Below, piece by piece: positions 26,127-35,500 of a stretch of 64,000 bases of DNA. Each line of letters starts with the position of its first letter. Positions within the stretch are counted from its first letter, which is position 1. This DNA is from Bacillota bacterium (GTDB taxonomy: Bacteria; Bacillota; Clostridia; Peptostreptococcales; Anaerovoracaceae). Below the pieces are notes generated by a model, which worked only from the letters and a program-made list of their open reading frames with translations, did no database searches and had not been told where the DNA came from. The position numbers were made by a program, and so were the translations under genes. The DNA lies in contig JAFPZZ010000031.1 of the NCBI GenBank assembly GCA_017417045.1, positions 45,093-109,092 of the forward strand, in the 5' to 3' direction.

Positions 26127-26774
26127 ATGAGTTCCGTATTGCTTGTAGGATTGAACCATCTAGGATCCATGATAGCGATCCAGTTTCAGAAGCTGGGCGT
26201 GGAAGTCATGGCCGTTGATAAAGACGAGGAACGCATAAACAGCATACTTCCGTACGTGACGGACGCCCAGATAGGGGACAGCACGAACGAAGCCTTTTTA
26301 AGAACGCTCGGCGTGAACAATTTCGACGTATGCATAGTCACGATAGGCGAGGATTTCCAGAGCTCTCTCGAGACCACTTCCCTGCTCAAAGAGCTCGGAG
26401 CCAGATTCGTGGTATCAAGGGCTGAGAGCTTCGTACAGGAGAAATTCCTGCTGAGAAACGGCGCCGACGAGGTCATCTACCCGGAAAAGCAGATCGCCGA
26501 ATGGGCTGCCATAACCTACTCGTCCGAGCGCATCCTGGACTATATAAAGCTCGACGACGACCACGCCATCTTCGAGGTCAGCATCCCCAAGAGCTGGTCG
26601 GGCAAGACCATCGGGCAGCTCGATATACGCAAGCAGTTCGGCATCAATATCGTGGCCATAAAAAAGAACGGGAGGATGAGGACGAACATAGATCCAGATA
26701 CGGAGATAGATCCAGAGACCACCCTGCTCGTTCTGGGAGATTACAAGGATATACAGAGGTGCTTCCACGTGTAG
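26127..26774 (+). CDS. ktrA: Potassium channel regulator KtrA (RCK/TrkA-N, TrkA-C)
   Basis: 215 residues: an N-terminal Rossmann RCK domain (about 1-130) and a C-terminal TrkA-C domain (135-215). It forms a cytoplasmic octameric ring that gates KtrB in response to nucleotides. The dinucleotide motif reads GLNHLG rather than the usual GxGxxG, with an Asn replacing the second Gly; the acidic VDKDEER after strand 2 is kept. The second of two tandem ATGs (26127) is preferred because the AAAGGAGG site ends five bases before it. Confidence 0.9.
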   Translation: MSSVLLVGLNHLGSMIAIQFQKLGVEVMAVDKDEERINSILPYVTDAQIGDSTNEAFLRTLGVNNFDVCIVTIGEDFQSSLETTSLLKELGARFVVSRAESFVQEKFLLRNGADEVIYPEKQIAEWAAITYSSERILDYIKLDDDHAIFEVSIPKSWSGKTIGQLDIRKQFGINIVAIKKNGRMRTNIDPDTEIDPETTLLVLGDYKDIQRCFHV

Positions 26775-26838
26775 GCCCATGCCTGCCGCCTCGCGGAATT
26801 AAGTTGACTGGATCCGCCGCGGTGCCGACGCTCATGTT

Positions 26839-28053
26839 TTATTCCCTGAGCAGCTCCAGAGCCTTCTCGAGCTGCAGGTCGTTTACCAGCAGGCCGTTTT
26901 CATCGAAGCATTCCTCGGTCAGTTCGACCACGTAGTCGGGAGTTATCCCGCTGCCGTGTATGGCCTTGCCGTTGGGCGAGAAATACTGGTATTCGGTCAG
27001 CTTTATGCCGCTGCCGTCGGTTAGGCGCTCAGTGATCTGTATGACGCCCTTGCCGTAGGTCTGGGTTCCAACTATCACGCCCTCGTCGTTGTCCTGTATG
27101 CCGGCGCTGAGTATCTCCGTGCACGATGCGGAGCCTCCGTCGACCAGCACGACGTACCTCATGGAGGTGCGGCCGGAGGTGGTGTTCTCGTACTCCCTCT
27201 TGCCGTTCCTGTCCTCTACGTAGACCACGGTCCCCTTATCCATGAGTATATCTGCTATCTTCATGCATTCGGTGACCAGTCCGCCGGGATTGGATCTGAG
27301 ATCCAGCACGAAGCAAGTCGCGCCTTCCTTAGCTATGCTCTTCATGGCCTCGTTGAAGTCGTCGTAGGAGCTTTCATCAAAGGAGGAGAGCCTGATGTAG
27401 CCTATGCCGTCCTCGAGCATCCTGCTGCTGACGGTCTTGGACTTTATCTCGTCTCTAACGATCGAGAACTCCAGCGGCTCCCCGTCCCTGAGAATTGTGA
27501 GCTTGACCGCCGTTCCCCTTTCCCCGCGAATAGCCGCGGCGCAGACGTCGAGCGTTGACGCTCCGTAGCTCTCTCCGTCGACCTCGTATATGATGTCGTC
27601 CACCTTGATGCCCGCCTTATCGGCCGGGCCGTCCTCGTTCACGGCGCGTATGACCACGTAGCCGGTCTCCGAGGCCTCCATAGTGATGCCTATGCCCGAG
27701 TAGACCCCGGTAAGGGAGGAGAGCATGAATTCGTAGTCCTCTGCGCTGTAATAGCCGGAGTAGATATCTCCGAGCCCGCTGAAGAGCCCGTAGTAGAGCC
27801 CCTCGTCCATTTTAGCGACGTCGAAGTCGGTGTAGTAGTTCTCGATTATGTAGCTTCTCAGCAGGTCGGCCTTTCCGTAGGTCTCGGCAAGGTGCTGATA
27901 ATCATCGTATTCTTCCTTGGTCAGATAGACGTTGTCGCTGACGTCTATGACCCCCCTGCGGTTCAGGTCGCCTATGGCGAAGGCTCCCAGAGCTCCCACG
28001 CCGAGCGAGAGCACTATCAGCAGCGCCAGTATGCTTTTCTTGATCTTTATCAT
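26839..28053 (-). CDS. S41 family C-terminal processing protease (CtpA/CtpB-like)
   Basis: 404 residues: an N-terminal membrane anchor (residues 6-27), a PDZ domain (about 110-190, GPADKAGIKVDDIIYEVDG) and the S41 serine protease domain. The catalytic serine lies in DGGSASCTEILSAG and the lysine in GTQTYGKGVIQ. It faces the outside of the cell and probably trims envelope proteins. In many Firmicutes it sits next to ftsEX and an M23 hydrolase, as here. Its ATG overlaps the recJ stop by four bases. AGGGAG is the ribosome site. Confidence 0.92.
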   Translation of the reverse strand: MIKIKKSILALLIVLSLGVGALGAFAIGDLNRRGVIDVSDNVYLTKEEYDDYQHLAETYGKADLLRSYIIENYYTDFDVAKMDEGLYYGLFSGLGDIYSGYYSAEDYEFMLSSLTGVYSGIGITMEASETGYVVIRAVNEDGPADKAGIKVDDIIYEVDGESYGASTLDVCAAAIRGERGTAVKLTILRDGEPLEFSIVRDEIKSKTVSSRMLEDGIGYIRLSSFDESSYDDFNEAMKSIAKEGATCFVLDLRSNPGGLVTECMKIADILMDKGTVVYVEDRNGKREYENTTSGRTSMRYVVLVDGGSASCTEILSAGIQDNDEGVIVGTQTYGKGVIQITERLTDGSGIKLTEYQYFSPNGKAIHGSGITPDYVVELTEECFDENGLLVNDLQLEKALELLRE

Positions 28054-29780
28054 TGCACGTGCTCCCTTATATCCCTGACTATCATCTGAAGCCTGCGGCT
28101 GCCGCCGAACTCGTTTATGCCGAGCTCCCCAGCCACGTCTATCCTGCAGCCGGAATCCAGAAGCTCGTAATACTCATCGGCCCTTCTGAACAGAACGCAG
28201 CCTATTGATGAGTTCTCCTCGGCGAGCGCCGTAAAGCGCAGATGCCTTGACTCCGCCCCCATGTGCCTGAGGCCCGCGGCTTTCGCGTTCATAACGCAGA
28301 AGAGCGGGCGGGGATTGCCCTCGCCGTAGGGCTCAAGCAGTCTGAGCTGCTCCGCGAACTCGACGTTCATCTCTGAGGGCGCGAGCTCCTTTTCTATTAT
28401 AATGTTTTCTGTCAACACGCCCGGGTCTTCTTCGAGCAGCTCCTTAACGCGCTGCTGCATAGAGCTCCTGAGCTCAGGAAGATTCTCCTCCTTCATTGAG
28501 AAGCCGCAGGCTCCGTCGTGTCCTCCGAAGCGCTCGAATAGCTCCTGCTTGCCCGCGAGAAGCTCGTAGAGGCTGATGCCGGGTACGGACCTTCCCGTGC
28601 CCTTGAGCATGCCGTCGTCCGAGGGCGTGACTATGCATACGGGCCTGTGGAGCTGTTCTTTCAGGTTGCCCGCGACTATGCCGGCGACGCCCTCGTGGGC
28701 CCCGGGAGCCCTTATTATAGGGAAGTACTCCCCGCAATCCTCGCTGCGCATGGCCTTCATGCATATGGCGTGGGTCTTTTCCTGCTCGGCCTTGCGCGCG
28801 GCGTTGCTCTGAAGCATTATCTCCGCGAGCACGTCGTAGCTCCTGGAGGGGCCTCCGTCCGCAGCTATGCCGCAGAAGAGCTCCACTCCGCTGAGGGCGC
28901 TGTCCATCCTGCCGAGGGCGTTGATGTTCGGCGCGAGCAGATAGGCTATCCTGTCGGAATCGATCTGGGTATCGGCGCATTCGAGATGCTCGAGCAGCAC
29001 CCTGAGCCCCGGCCTAGTCCTCATGTTTATATATTCCAGCCCGTATTTCACGAGCGTCCTGTTCTCATCTACGAGCGGCACCACGTCGGCCACCGAGGAT
29101 ATGGCGACCAGATCCGTGAGAGAGCTCAGCCTGCTCTTCGGGAAGATGTCGGGATCCTTCTCCGAGAGCTTTCTCTGAAGGGCCTGCGCAAGCTTGAAGA
29201 CGACTCCGCAGCCCGAAAGCTCCTGGAAAGGATACACGCTTCCCTCCCTCTTGGGGTTGATGAAGAGGCAATCCGGGGTCCTCGCGGTGTCGGGAGTATG
29301 ATGGTCCGTCACTATGACGTCCATGCCCAGTTCTTTAGCGTAGGCCACCTCGGCGGGGGAGGTGGAGCCGCAGTCGACGGTCACTATTAGCTCGGCCCCT
29401 CGCTCGCGCAGTATCCTTACCGCCTCCATGTTGAGGCCGTAGCCGTCTACGAAGCGCGAAGGCACGTAATAGCCTACGTGTTTGCAGAAGAGCTTGAGTA
29501 CCTGCGTCAGCAGGGCCGTCGAGGTGACGCCGTCGGCGTCGTAGTCGCCATATATGCAGATCTTCTCGTCCCTCTGGGAGGCGAGGATCAGCCTGTCTAC
29601 GGTCTTCTTCATGTCGGGCATCAGCATGGGATCATACGTGGTGCGCGGTCTTTCTGAAAGAAAATCAGGCATAGCAGCCTCTGCTATGCCTCTTTCTCTG
29701 AGTATCGCGTATATGGCGGGATCCATGCCCTTGGGAGCATGGACCTGCGCGCCCTTGTTTTTGATGATCCAGTTAGGCAT
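28050..29780 (-). CDS. recJ: Single-strand-specific 5'-3' exonuclease RecJ
   Basis: 576 residues, full length. The DHH phosphoesterase motifs are IYGDYDADGVTST, VTVDCGS and VTDHHTP; the DHHA1 half has APGAHEGVAGIVAGNL and FGGHDGACGFS. An OB-like C-terminal domain follows. It degrades single-stranded DNA in mismatch repair and recombination. It lies between the M23 hydrolase and the S41 protease genes, an insertion of a DNA-repair gene within a cell-division set. AGGAAGGG precedes the ATG. Confidence 0.95.
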   Translation of the reverse strand: MPNWIIKNKGAQVHAPKGMDPAIYAILRERGIAEAAMPDFLSERPRTTYDPMLMPDMKKTVDRLILASQRDEKICIYGDYDADGVTSTALLTQVLKLFCKHVGYYVPSRFVDGYGLNMEAVRILRERGAELIVTVDCGSTSPAEVAYAKELGMDVIVTDHHTPDTARTPDCLFINPKREGSVYPFQELSGCGVVFKLAQALQRKLSEKDPDIFPKSRLSSLTDLVAISSVADVVPLVDENRTLVKYGLEYINMRTRPGLRVLLEHLECADTQIDSDRIAYLLAPNINALGRMDSALSGVELFCGIAADGGPSRSYDVLAEIMLQSNAARKAEQEKTHAICMKAMRSEDCGEYFPIIRAPGAHEGVAGIVAGNLKEQLHRPVCIVTPSDDGMLKGTGRSVPGISLYELLAGKQELFERFGGHDGACGFSMKEENLPELRSSMQQRVKELLEEDPGVLTENIIIEKELAPSEMNVEFAEQLRLLEPYGEGNPRPLFCVMNAKAAGLRHMGAESRHLRFTALAEENSSIGCVLFRRADEYYELLDSGCRIDVAGELGINEFGGSRRLQMIVRDIREHVQ

Positions 29781-29789
29781 GCGCCCTTC

Positions 29790-30923
29790 CTATCTCGAGA
29801 CGTAGTTCAGCGGATTCTTGTACTCGCCGTTGACCCTGACCTCGAAGTGGAGGTGAGGGCCTGTGGATCTGCCCGTGGAACCGACCAGGGCTATGACCTG
29901 TCCCCTTCCGACTACGTCGCCTGTCTTTACCAGCAGCTTGCTGGAATGCGCGTAGAGCGTTACGATGCCGCCGCCGTGGTCTATCATGACCATGTAGCCG
30001 TAGCTGTTGTTGTAGCCTGCCTTGATGACGGTGCCTGAGTTGGCGGCGAGTATATTGGTGCCGAGGGCGGCGGCAATATCTATGCCGGTGTGGAACTCCT
30101 TGACTCCGAAGAGTATCCTGTTTCCAAAGGGCGAGGATATATACTTGCTCGCGGCGGAGGGCCAGAGCATAGTGCCGCCCGAGTAGCTGGTGTCGCCTTG
30201 AAGCGCCCTGATCTGCGCACTGAGAGCGTCAGCCTCTGTCTTCATAGCCTTTAGCGAGGCCTCGAGCTCCTTCAGGTCGGCGGAGACCTGCGACTTCTTC
30301 TCATCCAGATCGACCTTCTGGGCCTCGAGCTCGGCCTTCTTCGCGGTCGCGTTGGCCTGCTGAGTCAGCAGGTTTTCCTTGAGGGTCTGCAGCCTCTCTT
30401 TGGTCTCGTCGAGCTGCGCGTACTGCTCCCTCATGCTCGCGAGCATATTGGCGTCGCTCTCGTGTATTCGCTGGGCCATCTCCATATTCGTGAGGAAGGC
30501 GGACATGCTGGCCGAGCCGAAGAGCACGGTTAGGAGCCCTACGCTGCCGTTCTCGTACATGGCGCGCAGCCTCTCGTTGAGGGCGCTGTTCTGTACGGCT
30601 ATCTCCTTCTCCTTCTCCTCGATCTCGAGGAGCACCTGGGTGATCTCCTCTTTGGTCTGATTTATTGACTTGTTCAGATTGTTGAGCTCGACGGTCTTGG
30701 AGTAGATCTGCTTTTCTATCGAGCTGATCTGAGAAGCCAGCTGGCTCTGCTCATTGGCCTTCTGGTTGACCTCGGACTGAGTATCCTTGATCTCCTGGTT
30801 CTTTTTGTCCAGCTCGCTCTGCTTCTGCGCAGCCGTGGCGTAGGCTTTGAGCGGCATAGCCGCGAACACCAGGCACAGCGCCAGACAGACGCTTAAGATC
30901 CTTTTAAACTGTCTGTGCTTCAT
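29790..30923 (-). CDS. Murein hydrolase activator/M23 peptidase (EnvC/PcsB-like)
   Basis: 377 residues: signal peptide (1-29, VFAAMPLKAYATA), a long coiled coil (about 32-245) and a C-terminal LytM/M23 domain. Zinc ligands are intact: His and Asp in FHTGIDIAA, and HLH in GPHLHFEVR; an additional histidine is in LYAHSS. An intact site suggests real peptidase activity rather than only activation. Coiled-coil M23 proteins are the usual extracellular partners of FtsX, whose gene is just upstream. It should cut peptidoglycan at division under FtsEX control. Confidence 0.92.
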   Translation of the reverse strand: MKHRQFKRILSVCLALCLVFAAMPLKAYATAAQKQSELDKKNQEIKDTQSEVNQKANEQSQLASQISSIEKQIYSKTVELNNLNKSINQTKEEITQVLLEIEEKEKEIAVQNSALNERLRAMYENGSVGLLTVLFGSASMSAFLTNMEMAQRIHESDANMLASMREQYAQLDETKERLQTLKENLLTQQANATAKKAELEAQKVDLDEKKSQVSADLKELEASLKAMKTEADALSAQIRALQGDTSYSGGTMLWPSAASKYISSPFGNRILFGVKEFHTGIDIAAALGTNILAANSGTVIKAGYNNSYGYMVMIDHGGGIVTLYAHSSKLLVKTGDVVGRGQVIALVGSTGRSTGPHLHFEVRVNGEYKNPLNYVSR

Positions 30924-30939
30924 ATTCAGACGTCCTTTG

Positions 30940-31833
30940 CTATACCTTGAGGAAGCGCCTCATGGAGATGAGGCTTCCGAAAGCTCCGATGCTTATGCCG
31001 AGCGACATGAAGATCCAGATCAGGCTCGACATGAGGAAGGCCGGCTCCACCAGCTGCATGTTGAAGAGCATCAGGGCCTGGTCTGAGAAGGCCCCGCATA
31101 TCCTCCCGTAGATCAGGTTGGATATGGCGAAGGCTATCAATGCTGAGATGCCTCCCATCAGCACGCCTTCGGTGAGCAGCGGCCCGCGGACGAACCAGTT
31201 GGTCGCGCCCACGTATTTCATGATCTTAATCTCCTCCTCGCGCGCCATTACCGTCAGCTTGACCGTGTTGGATACGACCACGACGGAGACGACTATGAGG
31301 AAGGCTATGATTATCAGCGCGCCCTTTTGTATGGCGCCGGTGACCGTGAGTATCTTGTTGACCTCGGTCTGGTAATAGCGCACCGTCTCGACGCCCGGAG
31401 TCGTCCTGCAGACCTCGGCTACGAGGTCGCCCCCGGAGAGATCCTGAAGCGTTATCCTCAGAGAGTTGGGCAGAGGATTCTCAAGCAGGCCGTTGAGAAG
31501 ATATCCGTTGTCTCCCCAGCTCTGCTTAAACTCCTCGAGTCCCTGCTCCTTTGAGATGTATTCTATATTCGCTATCTCCGGCATGTTCGCGAGGCTCTTC
31601 GCTATGGTCTGGGCGTTCGCCTCGGACACCTCGTCCTCGAGGAAGACCTCGATAGTGTTGAACTCGTCTTGTATCTTGCCGGACATGTAGTTGACGTTCA
31701 CGCTGAGGAAGAAGAAGAGACCGAGTATGAGCAGCATCGCGGAGATGGAGATCAGCGACACAAGGGTCATGACCTTGCTCCTGAACAGCTGCTTGACGCC
31801 CTCTTTGAAGGAGTAGGATAAGCTCTTAAGCAT
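30940..31833 (-). CDS. ftsX: Cell division protein FtsX
   Basis: 297 residues with four membrane helices (about 20-45, 170-195, 220-245, 265-290) and one large extracellular loop (45-165) that would contact the M23 coiled coil. The LKLTVMAREEEIKIMKYVGAT-type cytoplasmic segment is the family signature. It is the permease-like half of the FtsEX complex, which transmits ATP use to hydrolase activation. Its start overlaps the end of ftsE by eight bases and its ribosome site (GGGAGG) lies inside ftsE. Confidence 0.94.
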   Translation of the reverse strand: MLKSLSYSFKEGVKQLFRSKVMTLVSLISISAMLLILGLFFFLSVNVNYMSGKIQDEFNTIEVFLEDEVSEANAQTIAKSLANMPEIANIEYISKEQGLEEFKQSWGDNGYLLNGLLENPLPNSLRITLQDLSGGDLVAEVCRTTPGVETVRYYQTEVNKILTVTGAIQKGALIIIAFLIVVSVVVVSNTVKLTVMAREEEIKIMKYVGATNWFVRGPLLTEGVLMGGISALIAFAISNLIYGRICGAFSDQALMLFNMQLVEPAFLMSSLIWIFMSLGISIGAFGSLISMRRFLKV

Positions 31834-32506
31834 GTCTGCCGTATCCTCCCTTCTGATCTCCGACCACCTTGCCGTCCTGTATAGTGATGACCCTCTTGTC
31901 CATGCGGTCCACGATGTCCTTGGCGTGGGTGACCATGACGACGGTCGTACCCCTCTTGTTGATCTGGTCTATGAGGCGCATGATCTCGAGCGCGGTGCTC
32001 GGGTCGAGGTTTCCTGTGGGCTCGTCCGCGATGAGGAGCTTGGGGTTGTTGATGATAGCCCTGGCTATCGCGACCCTCTGCTGCTCTCCGCCTGCGAGGC
32101 TGTCGGGAAACATATCCGCCTTGTCGGGTATGCCCATGAGGACGAGGGCCTGGGGCACCTGCCTCTCTATGGTCCTTCGGGTGTAGTGGACGACCTCCAT
32201 CGCGAAGGCGACGTTCTCGAAGACAGTCTTGTTCGGAAGCAGCCTGAAGTCCTGGAACACCATGCCGATGTTCCTCCTGAGCCCAGGGATCTGCCTCTGG
32301 GAGAACTTCGTTATATCCTTTTCGTCTATGAAGATCTTTCCCTCGTCAGGCTCTATCTCCTTGGTTATGAGCTTGATGAAGGTGGATTTGCCCGCCCCGC
32401 TGGGGCCGACTATGAATACGAACTCACCGTCGGCTATATCTACCGTGACGTCGTCGAGGGCTCTCTTGCCGTCGTAATCCTTTGTAACGTGCTCGAATCT
32501 GATCAA
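31826..32506 (-). CDS. ftsE: Cell division ATP-binding protein FtsE
   Basis: 226 residues of an ABC ATPase. Walker A is GPSGAGKST, the signature is LAGGEQQR (Ala in place of the usual Ser) and Walker B is LLIADEPTGNLD. NIGMVFQDFRLLPNKTVFENVA is typical of FtsE. The start is TTG at 32504-32506, with AGGAG eight bases upstream. It pairs with FtsX at the membrane and drives peptidoglycan hydrolysis at the septum. dnaE lies upstream with a 60-base gap. Confidence 0.94.
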   Translation of the reverse strand: MIRFEHVTKDYDGKRALDDVTVDIADGEFVFIVGPSGAGKSTFIKLITKEIEPDEGKIFIDEKDITKFSQRQIPGLRRNIGMVFQDFRLLPNKTVFENVAFAMEVVHYTRRTIERQVPQALVLMGIPDKADMFPDSLAGGEQQRVAIARAIINNPKLLIADEPTGNLDPSTALEIMRLIDQINKRGTTVVMVTHAKDIVDRMDKRVITIQDGKVVGDQKGGYGRHA

Positions 32507-32566
32507 GATCGGAACTCCTGTGGTCTGTTTTTATCTATTCTATACTTCTATTACGAAGATTATGTG

Positions 32567-35500
32567 TTATTTTCTGAAACAATCCGTACCGAATATGCGC
32601 TTCGCGGACTCGGCGAACTCCTTCGTCGGGTCTATCCACAGATCGTAGTCGGGCTTGTATTTGTTGCCCGTAGCCGCGACGAGTATGGCCACCGGAGTGT
32701 CGCCCCTGAAGCTCCTGGCGAGCCTCTTGAAGGCCCTGAGCCCCTGCTCCTCGGTGTATTCTGCCGGTATTACCAGCCTTATAAGAGGGATCTCGGGCTT
32801 AGGCGGAGCCGGAGCCTCGTTCCTGCGGCTGCCGCCCTCGGGCTTCTCGCTGCAGTTCTCCAGCAGCACTATGCGCTCCGCGAGCAGCTTGGGCTCGTCA
32901 CCCTTGAGATCAAGCTTTCCGCGTATGACGACTATGTTGTCCTCCTCGAGCCATGTGCGGTCGAGCTCGAAGGTCCTGGGGAAGACCACGACCTCGATCT
33001 CCCCGTAGAGATCTTCGAGGCCGATGAAGGCCATCATGGTGCCCTTCTTTGTGATCATGGTCTTTTTTGACACTATCAGGCCGGCCATCGTGACGACGTC
33101 TCCGTCGCGTATGCTCTCGGACGCCGCGGCTTCCTCGTCTTCGGCAGCGGCTTCGGGGCCCTCTTCCTCCTGATCCCCGTCCTCGCTCAGGGCGGCGAGC
33201 CTGGAGGTATCCATATCCGTGAGCTCCTTTATCCTGTCCGCCACGTTGTCCAGAGGATGCCCGGTGATATACACGCCGAGCATCTCCTTCTCCATCGCGA
33301 GCAGCTCGCGGTCGGTGAACTCCGCTACCGGCGGCAGGTCCCTCTCGACGCTGATCGAGGGGCCGTCGGCCATGCTGAACAGCGATATCTGGCCCTCAAG
33401 GTTGTTCTTGAGCGTGCTCTGCGCGCTCTCAAGAAGGTCTCCTATTACGGCGAGCTTTTGCGCCCTGCTTCCGGGGAAGCAGTCCAGCGCGCCGGCCTTT
33501 ATGAGGGACTCAAGGGCCATCCTGTTTACGGAATGTATGTCGAGACCGTCGACAAATTCGAATATATTCGAGGGCATCTTCCTCTCCCTCGCGGCGATTA
33601 TCTCGTTGACCACGGCTTCGCCCACGTGCTTGACGCCGAGCAGGCCGTATCTTATGCAGCCGTCCTCTACGGAGAAGTGGAGCCCGCTCGTGAGCACGCT
33701 GGGGGAAAGGGTCCTGATCCCCATGTCGGAGGCGTTTCTGATGAGCACAGATACCGCCTTGTTGTCAGCGGGATAGCTCATCAGGGAGGCCATGAAGGCC
33801 GCCGGATAGTGATATTTCAGCCAGGCCGTCTGATACGCGACCACCGCGTACGCCGCGGCGTGGGACTTGTTGAAGGCATAGGCAGCGAAGCTCGTCATCT
33901 GGTCGAAGATGGTGTTGGCCGCGTCCTCGGGGATGCCGTTTCTGATGCAGCCCGGGACGTCTATGCTGCCGTCCTCGTTGAGCCTGCCGTTTATGAAGTA
34001 CTCTCTCTCCTGCGCCATCACGTCCGCCTTTTTCTTGGACATGGCGCGGCGGACCAGGTCCGCCCTTCCGTAGGAGTAGCCTCCGAGCTTTCTGACTATG
34101 TCCATTACCTGCTCCTGGTAGACTATGCAGCCGTAGGTCGGAGAAAGTATTGGCTCGAGCTCAGGGCAGAGATAGCTTATATTCTCAGGATGCCTCTTGC
34201 AGTCGACGTAGGTGGGTATGGAATCCATGGGGCCGGGCCTGTAGAGCGATATGCCCGCTATGAGGTCCTCCAGACAGTCCGGCTGGAGCTCTCTCATGAA
34301 GCTCGTCATGCCTCCGGATTCGAGCTGGAATATTCCCGTCGTGTTGCCGGCTGCTATGAGTCTGAATACCTCGGGCTCGGTATAATCTATCGCCTGGAGG
34401 TCTATCTCCTCTCCTGTGGATTCCTTGATGAGCCTCAGGCATTCCCTGATGGCCGTGAGGTTTCTAAGACCGAGGAAGTCCATCTTCAGAAGGCCGAGAT
34501 GCTCTATCTCCGTCATCGTGAACTGGGTCGCGAGGCCCGTCTGGGCCATGACCAGCGGCACGTAGGTGTCCACGGGATCCTTGGATATTACGACGCCGGC
34601 GGCGTGGGTGGAGGAATGCCTCGCCAGGCCCTCAAGGACCTTGGCGGTGTCGACGACGTTCCTTATGACGGGGTCGCTCTCGTAAGCGTTCCTGAAATCG
34701 GGACTGTCCGCGAGAGCCTTGTCCAGAGTGATCTTAAGGTCTTCCGGTATCATCTTAGAGATCTCAAGAGACCTCGCGAAGGGGACCTCCATGACCTTGG
34801 CCACGTCCTTGAAGACCGCCCTGGCCTTCAGGGTCCCGAAGGTCGAGATCTGGGAGACGTTGTCCACGCCGTAGCGGCGCTTGACGTAGTCTATGACCTC
34901 GCCTCTTCGCTCTATGCAGAAATCCATGTCTATATCCGGCATGGACACTCGCTCTATATTCAGGAAGCGCTCGAATATCAGGCTGAACTGTATGGGGTCA
35001 ATGTCTGTGATCTCCATGCAGTACGAGACGATAGAACCCGCGGCGGAGCCCCTGCCGGGGCCTACCATGATGCCGCTGCCCTTAGCGTAATTGACAAAGT
35101 CCCAGACTATGAGGAAATATCCCACGTAGCCCATCTTCTCTATGGTCTCGATCTCGTAGCGCATGCGCTCTCTGAGCTCCTCGGAGACCGTAGAAGCGAG
35201 CTGCGACGGATCCTCTGGCGCCTGCGCGGGCAGCTTCCTGGAGCTCGACGGCGCCGGCTCGGTGCTTCCGTAACGGTGCTCGAGGCCGCTCCAGCAGAGC
35301 GTCTCGAAGTAGCTGTTCTCGTCGTAGCCTTCGGGCACGGGGAACTGCGGTATGTGATACTGGCCGTAGACGAATTCGTAGCTGCACTTATCGACTATCT
35401 CCTGAGTGATGTCGCAGACCTCGGGCATATCTGAGAAGATGGCCCTCATCTCCTCCTCGGACTTCAGATAGAACTGGTCGTTGGCGAAGCGCATCCTGTC

